Assembly (NCBI GenBank): GCA_037127255.1
Contig: JBANSL010000006.1
Coordinates: 81,261,850 to 81,325,849, forward strand
Length of the DNA stretch: 64,000 nt
DNA from: Persicaria tinctoria
Taxonomy: Eukaryota > Streptophyta > Magnoliopsida > Caryophyllales > Polygonaceae
Reading direction: 5' to 3'
In this document: piece by piece, positions 1 to 11,734 of the stretch
How the letters are laid out: the number at the start of each line of letters is the position of its first letter
Position numbering within the stretch: position 1 is the first letter of the stretch
Translations under genes and position numbers: made by a program
Notes under the pieces: model-generated
The model's database searches: none
The model's input: the letters and a program-made list of their open reading frames with translations, nothing else
Told to the model about the DNA's origin: nothing

Positions 1-1527
1 CAATACACCAGGATGTTCAAGCTAAAACTGCAGACACATTATGCACAACTCCAAATCCCCTACCCACTCAATTTGAAACTGATATTCCACGAGGGAACCA
101 TTTGGGAGGTAGAAGAAAATGCAAGTCCCCTGCTACATTGCCAACACGGAGATCACCACGTGTCAAAGCAGCTGATGTGAATGCTGCAGAACAACTGAAT
201 GACACAAAGAGAGAAGAAGCTGCAAGGAGAGCACATAAACCTTCTGCATCTTTGAGAAGCCCTTATTATTCACGTGTTGTTGATATTAATGATCCTATCT
301 CTGAAATTGAGCGCACTGTTTCAACCTATTTAGCAATGAAAACAACTCAAAGCACGTATGTTAAGTTATAGGTAAAATATTATTTTTACTTAATCCATCT
401 TCATAATGATTCGCTTTGCATGGAAGTTTTATTTAAACACAAGTATGTTGAAATTGTTAGGATAGACATGGGTACACTTGATGATAAAACCCACTTGTCT
501 AGTGTCATTATTGATGCATGGACAGCTGTCCTCAACCACAAGGAACAGTATAAAAGTGCTTAATCACCACCAAGACTATTTGTCAATATCAACAAATCTG
601 TAATATCTTTACAAGTTCATCCTTCAATTACACTCAATTGTTCTGTCATTATTACAATGGGTCTATTTTTTTTTACTAATTTCTATTCTTGATCCAGTTT
701 AATGTGGAGAGTGTATCATCAGGACCTTGTGATGAACAGTTTAAGAGGTTTAACCTCCACCTTGATACTATATTGTCTTTATCACCACACATTTCTTTGA
801 GAGATGTAGACATGGTAGTCCCTCGCAATCACCTGAATAAAGTTCTCTAAATACTGAATTTGAAATCAAAGTTAACAAGCTCAATCACTAATGTCTATCT
901 GATTTATATTATGTTGATTAGATTGTATTTGGGGTTCAACGAGAAGTGTTTTATGTCATGGTTGTCTTCAACTTTAAAAATAAAGTTGTCCAGATCGTTG
1001 ATATCACCCCATCTTGCACTGATGCAACTTGCAGCTTCCCATCACCCTTCGAATGTTTGGTAAGTTTTATTAATGATATCTACTATGTCTTTACTTGTAT
1101 TAATTTCATTTAAATATCACCTCATATTACAATTAAAATTACATGCTTTATAATTCAATCTATGCAGGGGGATATGCTGATTGCTTATCTAACAGACAAG
1201 GGGCTTTGAGCAAAGGCAGAAATAGTGTCAACTGCTCCAACATCAAATGTCGCCATGGCATGGGCTGGAGAAGAGAAATTTTTGCATTCCGGGGTATGCC
1301 TCATGCGTCACATGGAGACCTTATTTGGGACAGAGAGAGGGTACATGTGTGGATTGGAAAAGGGCAATTTCAAGAATATCTCAAAGCTACGGGTGAAGTA
1401 CCTAACAGATATTGAATTGTGTGCTCAGAGCTGAATGAAGTGAACACGGAAGTTGTGAAGGCAGCGAAATCCCATGCAAAAATGACTTCAAAGGGGATTC
1501 AGGGCCAGAAACTAAATCTTGGTTGAA
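1..1527 (+). pseudogene. Decayed Ulp1-type (C48) cysteine protease gene, 5' end outside window
   Basis: Fragments in several frames match the order of a plant Ulp1-like SUMO-protease gene of the kind carried by Mutator-like transposons. An open stretch at 3-355 (ending before a good GTATGTT donor) carries the linker LRSPYYSRVVDINDP. Exon-like pieces follow at about 421-562 (DAWTAVLNHKEQY), 691-849, and 945-1060 (FYVMVVFNFKN, VQIVDITPS). The C-terminal region is at 1225-1500 (GVCLMRHMETLFG, LRVKYLTDIEL). In C48 enzymes the triad is His-Asp-Cys. Here the position expected for His (before FYVMVV) reads Val, the Asp (IVD) is kept, and the expected DCGVF motif reads HSGVC, so the Cys is Ser. Frameshifts separate the pieces. 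Family call is fairly sure; exon limits are approximate. Confidence 0.7.
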
Positions 1528-1824
1528 CAACTACAGGGCAATTTCATGTTTTTTTTTGCAAACTTTGGAATGTATTTGGGTGTAGACAGTTGTGTACTCT
1601 GCTTCTGAACAGTTTTCTCGTAAACATTAAGACAATTGTTTTCCATGTGGTTTTAAGGTGGATAGTATTTGTCAAGATGCATACAACTATAACTGCTTCT
1701 GAACAGTTGTGTGTTCTTTTCTATATGTCAGCACAATTCTCTCCCCTCGGTAATCAAATATGTGATTTGTGTTTATAACTGGTCTATTTTATTCATATAG
1801 TTGATTTGATGATATCCATTTGTT

Positions 1825-1890
1825 TGTTGTGCAAATATAAACTATTGTTTAGCAAAACTAAGATGATGTTGAGCAAATTACCAATAACAT
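1825..1890. repeat. Single unit of noncoding repeat family B
   Basis: An AT-rich stretch with the words TTGTGCAAATATAAACTATTG and GATGTTGAGCAAATT. The same words recur many times at 4845-5280 and 13685-14310. The rest of 1528-2160 is AT-rich with no gene that I can support. Confidence 0.5.
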
Positions 1891-2162
1891 AAAACCTTAG
1901 TTAAACAGTGTCTTACCAAAACAATCCACAAACTAATCAATGTGTCCGCAGTATCACAAGAGATAGACGTAAAACTTCAGTAACACTTTATAATATCAAA
2001 TATGAGGTGAGAAAGTACAAAATAATCATATGATTATGATGATATTAATATGTTGCATCATATCATTAGCATGGAACACATAGAAACTAAAAAAACAAAA
2101 AAAAAAAAATACATTCAACATATAAATAAGTTCCAATATTATCAATTATTAATATAGTAGAA

Positions 2163-2627
2163 CTAAAGTCCTAAGAAGTGATCAATCTTCTTCCTCCTTT
2201 GCATTTCTGCATCTAAAACTTCTTTAACGCACTCCATGAGATTGTCCTTTGCCTCTTCAAACATCTGTCTTTGTTTGCCCAGTTCTCCTTCTATCTACAT
2301 AAAACATAAAATACAAGAGTCAATACAGTATGAAAAAAAAACTACGGATAAAACTTCAAATATCACCTTTGATAGTGCTTCAGCGTCTTCATCTTTGGAT
2401 GCAATCCGAATGTGATGTTCAGTTGCTATTATTGATCTTTGTAATTCCTCATATACTGTATAATGAACCACAACGGCTTCCACCAACTCGGCCCTATGAG
2501 CCTCTTTGTTAGTCTCACATGCCTCATCGACGAGAGTCATGTGATACCCACGGTAAACAACACCATCAAGCTCGTCCATCCATTGATGGAATCTTGTGCA
2601 AAACTCAACAGTGTTTCCATAATTCAT
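2163..2627 (-). CDS. Small two-exon coiled-coil protein of unknown function
   Basis: Two exons on the minus strand give an open frame of about 130 residues. Exon 1 is 2627-2367 (87 codons, starts MNYGNTVEFC). The intron is 2366-2295 (72 bp, GT..AG). Exon 2 is 2294-2163 and ends HFLGL-stop. The splice keeps phase 0. The protein is rich in Glu, Lys and Ala with heptad-like stretches (EAKDNLMECVKEVLDAEM), so a coiled coil is likely. I do not recognise a domain. It lies between a decayed C48 protease and a RING-H2 gene, in the same repeat setting, so it may belong to the same transposon-like block. No stop or frameshift breaks it. Confidence 0.5.
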
Positions 2628-2879
2628 CTTTTTGGAGAGGAATGTGTTAGCAGTGTGATTAAAAGTTCTGGTATACCGATTTCTGTTATAATCAGTTTTC
2701 AGACACCAATGGACAACAAAGAATTATTTATGGATATATATAGACAATAATTATACAATTTTCTTTCTTGTAACAGTTATTTGGGTCGGTTCATTACAGG
2801 GGTAACTATAAAAAAACTGTAAAAACTATAAAACTATAAACTGAAAACGGATTACAATTATTTGAGTTACAGTTATCAT

Positions 2880-3440
2880 TATTGGACATTAACCACCTCG
2901 TGTCAGCACTACTTTTGGCCTTATCCACCTAGTGTCACCACAAAAACTTCAATAACAGTAAACGTCACTACATACACTTCAACATCAGACAAAAAATAAG
3001 GATAGTGTCACCAATACTTCCAACTACTCTAACCAACAATGTAACAAAAGACATTGGGCCATAGTCACCTCGTGCAACAACATACACTTCAAAATAACAA
3101 AAAAACACAAGGCTAGTGTCACAAGTAATTGTACCTAATATCAGTGTCAGCGCTACTTTGGGACTTACCCAACTAGTTTCAACACATAAGCTTCAATAAC
3201 AGAAAATGTCAACCCATACACTTCAATAATAGAAAACACGAGGGGTAGTGTCACCACTACTTGTAACTAATATGATTGTTAAACATAATTTGGGCCATAA
3301 CCACCTAGTGTCACCACCACATAAACTTCAAAATCAAAAAATACAAGGCTACTGTCACCACTACTTCAAACTACTCTAACCAACATTGTCAACAATGCTT
3401 TGGGCCTTAACCACCTAGTGTCACAACAAATGTCCTACTT
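2880..3440. repeat. Noncoding repeat family A, first block
   Basis: Diverged direct repeats of roughly 100 bp built around AGTGTCACCACTACTTGTAA and CACATACACTTCAAAATCA. The same family recurs at 5281-6230 and 14325-14600, each time next to a RING-H2 or C48 gene. It contains no credible coding frame. Confidence 0.7.
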
Positions 3441-3635
3441 AAACATAAAAGATTACTATGATTTGAATTGAAATCAGAAACAAATATGATCAAGAACAAA
3501 CTTCATTCATAAAATATACATTAGGTTACATTCAGTACCAAAAAAAGTTACAAACTACACTGATATCATACAATGGAAATCAGATACAAAAAGGTACTAA
3601 ATCATAAATACTTAGATTTTGAAATAGACCTACAG

Positions 3636-4271
3636 CTAGATTCCTGATCGACAAAGAGGACAATTGCTTTGAACTCTAAGCCAAGATTGCAAACAACTTG
3701 GATGGAAGAAATGTTCGCATGGCGTTTCAAGAACGGGATTTGATGCCAACATCATTTGCAGACATATTGTACATTTGTCTTCATCAAGATCAAGGTGATA
3801 TATCTCCCATAATCTGTAAACCTCCATATGCTCTAGAGGTGCTGGATGATATGGTTGGTCAACCTCCATATGAATGTCAGCGTTTATGTCAGATTCAGAG
3901 CTTGAATCAGACGAAGAGTCGGCAAAGAAATGTACATTGACAGTGATGTTCGGGCACATACAATACTCAACAAAGTCAGCATCGGCCGGAAACCAACTTC
4001 TACTATATTCCATTAAAAGCCGATTGGCTACCTGACTTCTAACCACACCAGTGACTCCTGCATCATGTAACACTTCGTTGCAGCGGGCTAAACTCATTGG
4101 CATACCATTCCAAGCAGAACCATGATAAAATGTTAAAGGAACGCTGTCAGAATGGATGGACACGATGAGTTGACTCGGTCCATACCAATATGACTCAGTT
4201 GCTGATATTTCCACTTCATACGTACCAACACTGTAGTCATAATCTAGTTCAGTATAAGTTGGAAATGCCAT
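3636..4271 (-). CDS. RING-H2 finger protein, putative E3 ubiquitin ligase
   Basis: A complete 211-residue frame, one coding exon. Residues about 165-208 form a RING-H2 domain with the spacing C-x2-C-x14-C-x-H-x2-H-x2-C-x10-C-x2-C (CTIC ... CEHFFHPSC ... CPLC), all eight zinc ligands present. RING-H2 proteins usually bind an E2 enzyme and pass ubiquitin to substrates. A Ser/Asp-rich linker (about 115-135) precedes it. The first 110 residues form a domain I do not recognise (GPSQLIVSIHSDS), shared with the copy at 12765-13239. The start ATG is just downstream of a 5'-UTR intron acceptor (TGTGTAG). There is no signal peptide or membrane segment, so it is probably soluble. It lies in a repeat block with Ulp1-type genes, and whether it is a host or transposon-borne gene is open. 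Confidence 0.8.
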   Translation of the reverse strand: MAFPTYTELDYDYSVGTYEVEISATESYWYGPSQLIVSIHSDSVPLTFYHGSAWNGMPMSLARCNEVLHDAGVTGVVRSQVANRLLMEYSRSWFPADADFVEYCMCPNITVNVHFFADSSSDSSSESDINADIHMEVDQPYHPAPLEHMEVYRLWEIYHLDLDEDKCTICLQMMLASNPVLETPCEHFFHPSCLQSWLRVQSNCPLCRSGI

Positions 4272-4286
4272 TGAAAGAGAGAAAAC

Positions 4287-4664
4287 CTACACAAACTAAA
4301 TCAAGATACACTCAAATATTAGACAATCACTTAAAAATAAAACATTACAGGGATATTAAAAGGAAATAAACATTTCAGAAACACAAAGAAAGATAAAATT
4401 TCTGAAAAAATGGATCAACCCTAACTGATAACTTTTATTTACAGTAAGAAACAAACAACACCCACAGAAAATAATGCAATACGAACTAAGCAAAACAAAC
4501 AACAATATATGGGTTTAATAAACTGAAAGGTAATGGAAAGATAAACGAAAATCGCAAAATACAACATTCGAAATTTGCTGAAACAATACATCAGAATAAC
4601 CAATCACGTTTTTTTTCCAGAGGAAGGAAACAGAAAGGCATACATACCAGAATCGGAATCGCAC
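4287..4664 (-). other. 5'-UTR intron of the RING-H2 gene
   Basis: Donor CAAG|GTGCGA and acceptor GTGTAG|GTTTT on the minus strand, ending 15 bp before the ATG. The paralog has an intron at the same place (13255-13457) with the same splice sites, which supports a transcribed gene structure. Upstream, 4766-4776 reads TATAAATAAAC on the plus strand. Confidence 0.5.
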
Positions 4665-4844
4665 CTTGAGAAGAGAAAATCTTAATGGGAACGAGAGTGG
4701 ATGAAGATGAACAACTGGAGGGAGATGAAAAGACTTGCAAATAATCTGAACTACGTTCAAACAACGTATAAATAAACGAGAAATGGGTCGGGCCTCTCTA
4801 AACTAAGCCCAACAGCTATGTTGAAGGCAATTTCAAAAATCTAA

Positions 4845-5280
4845 ATATTTGTGCAAAAATAATCTATTGATAAGCAAAAATAAGATCATGTTTAGCAAAT
4901 TTTCACCAATCGCCGGTGTTGTGAAATTTTAATCTAATGATGAGAAAAAATAATACCATGATGGGCAAACAAAATCATTGAAAAAGTATAAAATTATATT
5001 GACAAAAAATATAATCATAATGAGAATATTTCAAAAGGCTCGATTGTTGTGCAACTATAAACTACTATTGAGCAAAAATAAGGTGATGTTGAGCAAAATT
5101 ACATCAATCCCCCCACATGTTGTGCAACTTTATTCTATTAATGAGAAAAATAAGACCATGTTGTGTAATACCCTATTGAGAAACTATAAAATTATATTGA
5201 GAAACAAAATAGAATCATATTGGGCAAAATTTCACAAGTCTCAATTGTGATGCAAAAATAACCATTTGTTGAGCAAATAT
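4845..5280. repeat. Noncoding repeat family B, second block
   Basis: About six degenerate copies of a unit of about 70 bp with the words TTGTTGTGCAA, TATAAACTA, GAGCAAAAATAAGAT and ATGTTGAGCAAA. It sits immediately upstream (minus-strand sense) of the RING-H2 gene promoter. Confidence 0.7.
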
Positions 5281-6230
5281 AAATGTCACAACATACACTT
5301 CAAAATCATAAAATACAAGACTGGTATCACCAATAGTTGTAACTAATTTCAGTGTCACCAGTACTTTTGTCCTCAACCACATAGTGTCACCACATACACT
5401 GCAAAATCAAAAAATACACGTCTGGTGTCAACACTGTTTGTAACTAGTATCAGTGTCAGCACTACTTTGGGTATCAACCACCTAGTGTCCCCACGTACAC
5501 TTCAATATCAGAAAACAACCAACTGGTGACACCACTACTTCAAACTAATATAACCAACAATGTCAACAATACTATGTGCATTAAACACCTCTTGCCACCC
5601 CATACACTTCAAAATCAAAAAATTCAAGGCCCGTGTCACCACTACTTGTAAATAATATCAGTGTCACCAATACTTTGCATCTCAACCACATAGTGTCACC
5701 ACATACACTATAAAAACAAAAATATACAAGTCTAGTGTTACCACTATTTATAACTAGTATCAGTGTCAGCACTACTTTGGGTCCAAACCACCTAGTGTTA
5801 CCACATAAACTTCAATATCAACAACCATCAAACTGGTGACACCACTACTTCAAACTAATATAACCAACAATGTCAACAATAATATGAGCATTAAACACCT
5901 CTTGTCACCACATAGACTTCAATATCAAAAAAAAAGAGGCCAGTGTCACCACTAATTGTAACCGATATCACTGTCGGCACTACTTTGGACAACAACCACA
6001 TAGTGTCACCACATACACTTCGAAATCAAAAAATACAAGTATGGTGTCACCATTACTTTAAACTAATCTGACAAAAAAATGTCAACAATACTTTGGGCAT
6101 TAAAAACCTCTTCCCACCACATACACTTCAACATAAAAAAATACTAGGCCACTGTCACCACTACTTGTAACTGATATCAGTGTCAGCACTATTTTGGGAT
6201 GCACAACCGTGCAAGATTTTGTGAAAAATA
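5281..6230. repeat. Noncoding repeat family A, second block
   Basis: About nine to ten diverged copies of the A unit (AGTGTCACCAC, ATCAGTGTCAGCACTACTTTG). It adjoins block B directly. From 6231 to 6585 the sequence resembles the 3' flank of the intact RING-H2 gene (3470-3635). Confidence 0.7.
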
Positions 6231-6585
6231 AGTTTTATATGTATTTCAAATCCACACAGGATATATGAGCAAATTCATCAAAGTTCAGATGGTCTTTTTA
6301 TGTCAAATAAAACACAATATCATACTCAAACATCAGGACAAATATGATATAATAGAAATAAAAAATAAATATAATAGTACACAAATTTCATTAATATTAT
6401 GCATTTACATACACCAAGTACCCCAAATAGTTACAAAATACACTGGTATGATTTGAATGGAAATCAGATACAAAATATTGCCAAACACAAAATTCCATTC
6501 ATATCATACATTTCCTTAAATTAACTCCCACAAAATAGGTGCAACTACACTATCTTTTCACAACATATATACATTAGACCTATGG

Positions 6586-6764
6586 CTAAAGAGATGATCG
6601 ACAAAGTGGACAAATGACTTGAATTAATTGCCACCCACTCTAGGAGACACTCTGGGTGGAAGAAAGGGTCACACGATGTGCGAAAGGACAGGCATCGATG
6701 GCAACATCAGATCAAGACATATTATGCATTTATCCCCATCCTGTTCCAGATGATGTATCTCTTG
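6586..6764 (-). pseudogene. 3' half of a second RING-H2 gene (RING domain), broken
   Basis: On the minus strand this encodes the RING part of a paralog of the gene at 3636-4271: CIICLDLML, then FFHPEC, then CPLCRSSL-stop. The three pieces are in different frames, so at least two indels are present. The ligand expected as His after the third Cys reads Pro (CDP), so zinc binding would be damaged even if the frame were intact. The 5' half is at 12765-13239, separated by a Copia insertion with target duplication TCTTG. Confidence 0.75.
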
Positions 6765-7794
6765 TGATAACTCCACTCCCTTTGATGAAAATCGGAATTA
6801 GTTTCAAAGGCTTTGACAGACAGTTTGTGTCAAAGGTCTTGAAGCTAACAGCTGTGTTGATGAAACACAAAACCTGTACTTTATTATATTATGTCCGAAT
6901 ATTATATTATGTTATTATATGCTTCCATATTATTATTATATATTCACTAACCTTTCAGGAAGCTAATTGAATTATATCTCATTCCTTAAGCGTTTAAAGC
7001 TGAGAAAGATCAAATCGAGATCATGGCTTCCGAAGTTTCCAAAGATAGAAGATTGTGCTCAAGCCATGATCCTCTCTTAGCCGTTGGAGAAGATTCCTTC
7101 CTCAAGTGGCGCCGATGATCTTCACTATATAAAGGAGATGAAGAAGAGAGAGAGGACTGACGCACTTCAAGAATATCATTGCACAATCAGCCCTCAAATT
7201 TACGTTCTCTCTTCAGCGTGTTCTCTCTGCTTGTTCATAAGAGTCTTATATTTTGTTTCAAAGCATTTGAGAGATACACAGTGAACTTATAGGATATATT
7301 CTGAGAGAGTGTTATACTCAAGAGTTTATAACTCAGGAAGTGGGCACTAGGCTATTGATTCTCGAGAGTAAGAGGATTGTACTAGATAGCTGAGAGAGGT
7401 GGGGCTCTTCTAGATTGGTCTAGGACTCCAAGGGAACGTGAGTTGACTAGATTGCAATTGTATAGGAGAGAGGCTTCTCGGTGAGCTATTAGAATCCTAA
7501 GCTTTGTGAATCAATAAAGCCTGTTGAATCCTAGGGTTGTGGAAGAACCCTAGGCGGGGACGTAGGCCAAGTTCGTGCCGAACCTCGTTAACAATTCGTT
7601 GCGTCCTTTACTTATTGCTTTACCTTATTTCTGCACTTGGTTCGATTGTCTAACTTTGTGATTCAGGTTAATCTCAAAGGGTTTTATACGAGCTCCAAAA
7701 GTCTTGAGACTTTCTGCGAAAAACGGGCATACTCTATTCAACCCCCCTTCTAGAGTATTTCTTATTACATTGTTTTTACATTATCGAACCTTCA
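6765..7794 (+). repeat. 5' LTR of Copia element
   Basis: Begins TGATAACTCC and ends GAACCTTCA. It is 1030 bp, the same length as the 3' LTR at 11735-12764. It holds a TATA box at 7125-7134. Confidence 0.95.
7125..7134 (+). promoter_or_regulatory. TATA box of the Copia LTR
   Basis: CTATATAAAG, 361 bp into the LTR, followed by a GA-rich leader. It is identical in the 3' LTR. Confidence 0.7.
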
Positions 7795-7796
7795 AT

Positions 7797-7808
7797 TGGT
7801 ATCAGAGC
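7797..7808 (+). other. Primer binding site (initiator tRNA-Met)
   Basis: TGGTATCAGAGC, two bases after the 5' LTR, is the standard plant Copia primer site. Confidence 0.9.
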
Positions 7809-7852
7809 TTTACTCACTGTTTTTGATCTAACAATCTTGTGAGTTTTCGATC

Positions 7853-9654
7853 ATGTCTGGTGAAGCAAGCGGAGGATTTGCACAGGGAAGGTCTACCTTT
7901 AGACCACCACTCTTTATAGGAAACAACTTCGTCCACTGGAGGTCCTTGATGAAAATGTTCATTATAGATCAAGATCTGGAACTTTGGAACATTATAGAGA
8001 ATGGTCCGAAGATTCCAGAGAAAGACCAACCTAATGGAACCAAAGTCGCAAAGAAGGAGTCTGAATACATCCAAGCAGATCTTGAACTCGTCTCCAAAAA
8101 CTACAGGGCTATCAACTTACTTCATTGTGGTCTTAGCACTGATGAGTTTAACCGTATTTCATCTTGTAGGTCAGCTAAAGAGATTTGGGACAAGCTGGTC
8201 GTCACCTACAAAGGAACCAGTCAAGTGAAGGACACCAAGATCAGCATCTTCCTTCGAAAGTATGAACTCTTCAAAATGAAGCCTGATGAGTCCATTAAGG
8301 CCATGTTCACATGGTTCACGGAAATCACGAACAACCTTGACTCTCTCGGCTTGACCTTTGAGAATGTTGAGAAAGTGAGGAAGATATTGAGGTGCCTCCC
8401 AAAAGACAAATGGGGCCCGAAAGTAACAGCCATAGAGGAAGCCCAAGATCTCACCACTCTACCCCTTGATGACTTCTTGGGAAGCTGATCACACATGAGA
8501 TGATTCTCAATGAAGACGATGGAGAACTTCCAACAAGCACTAAGAACTTGGCGCTCAAGTCTAAGAAGGATGAGCCCAAAGATGTGTCTGATTCTGAAGA
8601 TGAGGACGATGATGAGGTTGATCCCTTTGATCTCATTGCAAGGGGTCTTTCTCGAATCCTCAAGATGAAGAAGCAATTCAACAACAAAGATGGATCAGAG
8701 TCTTCTAAATTTCGAGGTAAGTCTCAATACAAAAAATATGACAAGAAGACTAAACCTTTGTCTTGTTTTGAATGTGGTGAAACAGACCATCTAGTGAAAG
8801 ATTGCCCTCAAAAGACGAAGAGTCAGTCCAAGAAAGGTGATAGATGGAATGAGAAAGCCATGGTGGCAGCTTGGAGCGATTCCGACTCCGGTGACTCAGA
8901 TGATGAGAAGGCCAACCTTTGTCTCATGGCCATAGGAGATGAATCCCATGATAAGCAACTTGAGGTAACCGTAAGAGAGCTTATGGCAAGTCCAAAAGAG
9001 GTACTATCAGAATTCCTTTCTAATATGATTGCCAATGAAGAGAAACTTATTGCTCAAACTAACACTCTTATCAGGAAAACCGTGGACCAGGAAAGAACTA
9101 TTGAGGAACTGTCTAGGAGGGTCCAAAGTCTTGAAACTTCTTATTCAGGTCTTGACATTAAAGTCAAGACGCTTGATTTAGAGAAATCTGAACTCAAGCA
9201 AGATCTCTCCTCTTTAAGAAATGAGCATCATGACTTAGAGAACGAGAAGATCTCCCTGAATAATAAGATTCAAGACCAACAGACAGCCCTCATAAGTTTT
9301 ACCAAGTCCAAGGGCACTCTTGATAGGATGTTGGGTGAGAAACAAAGTTCTCTAAACAGAAGTGGTATTGGTTACAACCCGAGGATTTTAAAGAAGCAAC
9401 ACTTTACCACTTTTGTGAAGGCAAAAGGAAGCAGAACCTCTCCTATATGTCACCACTGTGCGAGAAAGGGACATGTAAGAGAGACCTGCCCCTATAGAAG
9501 AAAGGATCCTCATATTATTCGCAATACATTTCCTATTCACTTGAGAAAAGAACGGATAACGCAAGTTTGGGTCCCCAAAGGCACTATTTTACCAAATATG
9601 GTTTATCCCAATAAAGGATCTAAATTTGCTCACTGTTCTAGCCACAAAGGTTGA
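7853..9654 (+). pseudogene. Copia Gag, frameshifted
   Basis: The start ATG (MSGEASGG) lies 58 bp after the LTR. The first part (7853-8488) is a capsid-like UBN2/Retrotran-gag region (FVHWRSLMKMFI, AKEIWDKL). At about 8480 one G is missing compared with the copy at 46.6-48.4 kb, giving a premature TGA. The frame resumes at 8500-9654 with an acidic linker, a CCHC zinc knuckle (CFECGETDHLVKDC, C-x2-C-x4-H-x4-C), a long coiled-coil stretch (about residues 185-280 of this part) and a second knuckle (CHHCARKGHVRETC). The second knuckle and coiled coil are typical of SIRE-type Gag. Confidence 0.85.
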
Positions 9655-10198
9655 TGTTTGTTTTGCAGCAGATCACCAAGGTGAAGGAGCAAAAATGGAT
9701 TATATATAGTGGATGCCCGAGGCATATGAGTGGGAAAAGTTTTCTCTTTCATGATCTAAAGGAGCAATCCACAGGAACAATCACTCTTCGTGACAAAGGG
9801 AAATGCGACATCGTTGAGAAGATACAGGTGAAATAGTTCTAATTGTCTATCGTTATAACAACATCTATGTGGTGATGCTGAGAAAGTGGCACAAGGAAGC
9901 TTAACTTGTCTAAAGGTTTTGATGGACGATCCAAAGCTCTAGCACAGGAGACTCGGTCATGTGAGTCCACATACACTACAGAAGCTTGTGTCCAAAGGGC
10001 TTGTAAGAGGACTACCTGAGATGGACTTCAAAGGTATTGAGATGTGAAAAGCATGCACACGAGGTAAACAAACACGTAGCTCTTTCAAACCCAAAAAGGT
10101 TGTAAGTACTTCTAGACCCCTTGAACTTTTACATATGGATTTATGTGGTCATATGCGAGTCAAATCTCCCAATGGTAAAAAGTACATGCTTGTTATCA
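9651..10198 (+). pseudogene. Copia protease and start of integrase, remnant
   Basis: At about 9690 the protease motif reads YSGCPRHMSG, where the other copy (about 46.5 kb) keeps DSGCSRHMSG; the active-site Asp is Tyr here. Next come the GAG-pre-integrase piece (GHVSPHTLQKLVSKGL) and the first integrase motif (HMDLCGHMRV), with its catalytic Asp kept. The frame is interrupted by stops. At about 10198 the sequence jumps to the post-integrase linker, so the rest of the integrase core is deleted. Confidence 0.75.
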
Positions 10199-11157
10199 TA
10201 TTTGATGAATGCAAATGACGGTTCTTTAAGTGAAAGTGTTGCAGATTTAGATATTAACAGCCATACAGAGAATGAGGATAGTGATGATGCTTCTACCAAG
10301 AACATAGAGAAGAGGAACATGCAAGAACCAATTCTTAACACTAAAGAATTGGCCCAAGGTGTTGAAGATTCGTCCAAAGCCCTTGGTGTCCAATCCAACA
10401 GTGTTGAGACGTCAAAAACTGCTATAACTGAACCTAACAGGACCACGGAGTCAGATGTACTACAAGTCTATTCTACTGGTGTGACAAATCAAGGAGCTGA
10501 GACTAGCAAAAGGAAATTCAAATACTCCTCATCACACTCTTTAAAGGATATCATTTCTGACCCTACTTCTAGTGTTCAAACTCGTTCTAAACTTAAAGAT
10601 CTTTGTTCTTTTCACGCGTTTGTTTCTCTTATTGAGCCAAAGAAGGTAGATGAGGCACTTCAGGAGCCAGACTGGATCATTGCTATGCAAAGTGAGCTTA
10701 ACGAATTTGAAAGGAACAAAGCCTGGACCTTGAAGCCCAGGCCAAAGCATCAATCAGTCATTGGCACACAATGGGTATTTCGAAACAAGCTAGATGAGAA
10801 TGATTTTGCAGGCTATAAGAAGCCGAATACATTGCAGCTGGAGCCTGTTGCTCCCAAATCCTTTGGATAGCTCAACAAATGCGAGATCTTGGCATCAACC
10901 TCAAAGGCATTCCCATTAAGTGTGACAATACATGTGCCATCTCCATTACAAAGAATCCTGTTCAGCATTCAAGGACCAAACATATTGATGTAAGGCATCA
11001 TTTCATTAGAGACCATGTCGAAAAAGGTGATGTGTCCATATCATTTATTTCAACTGATTATCAATGGACTGACATTTTTACTAAGCCTTTGACAGAGGAC
11101 AGGTTCACCTTCATTAGACATGAGATCAGAATGCTTAACAGGGATGCACTTTCGTAG
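10199..11157 (+). pseudogene. Copia integrase-RT linker and RNase H end, RT deleted
   Basis: 10199-10815 encodes the acidic linker and the first residues of the RVT_2 reverse transcriptase (SELNEFERNKAWTL, GTQWVFRNKLDE). At about 10820 it jumps to the last third of RNase H (EYIAAGACC; then, after a frame change, CDNTCAISITKNPVQHS and DIFTKPLTEDRF, stop at 11155-11157). The YVDD catalytic motif and most of RT are absent. The stretch 11158-11723 is noncoding 3' sequence. Confidence 0.8.
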
Positions 11158-11723
11158 GGGGAGCTTTCCCTTTACGAAAGATAAATTCTACCTGGTGTGT
11201 CAAGATCCTTGAACCTCATTTCAAAGGTTGTGAACTGAATGGTAGAGCACATATAACGGATCATATATTTGGTTAATATCTTATTAGATATTTGATCAAA
11301 TATAGTTTTTATGATTTTTAACCTTCTTTATGCAGTTCACATATTATTCTCTGAAAAATCTTTTATCCGAGTGCATTTTATTTATGGAATTTTTTAAATC
11401 GGATAAATCTTCTCTTGCCTTTAAGATTTGAAAGGAACTTTTGAATTTTGAATTATTTTGGTAAGTCTGATTTTGGTAAGTGTTTTTAAACTCCTCCCCT
11501 TGTTGAAAGACAAAAAGTGGGAGATGGTTTGATGGTTTAGACTTTAAAACTGTTGTGAACCAAGGGTCTTGGAAGACCTTGTTTTTTTTTACTTTGTTGG
11601 ATGTTTTTCATGTTAAACTTATGATCCAACATCTGCCTAACCCATGCAGGTACTTAGTCCGATTGTGCTTATGATATATCTGTTTGACTAAGTTGCAGGG
11701 ATGCACAAGTTTTGTCTTTCATC

Positions 11724-11733
11724 AAGGGGGAGA
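11724..11733 (+). other. Polypurine tract of Copia element
   Basis: AAGGGGGAGA directly before the 3' LTR, the expected plus-strand primer. Confidence 0.8.
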
Positions 11734-11734
11734 T

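Noticed and set aside
860..1063. Plus-strand frame taken as a separate small gene
   Set aside because: A neighbouring frame encodes the C48 segment FYVMVVFNFKN; this frame is a shifted reading of it.
2330..2750. Plus-strand frames opposite the coiled-coil gene
   Set aside because: The minus strand gives a spliced, phase-consistent gene with both splice sites; the plus frames are shadows.
7084..7284. Open frame inside the Copia LTR
   Set aside because: It lies over the TATA box and leader, is also present in the other LTR with changes, and has no protein-like composition.
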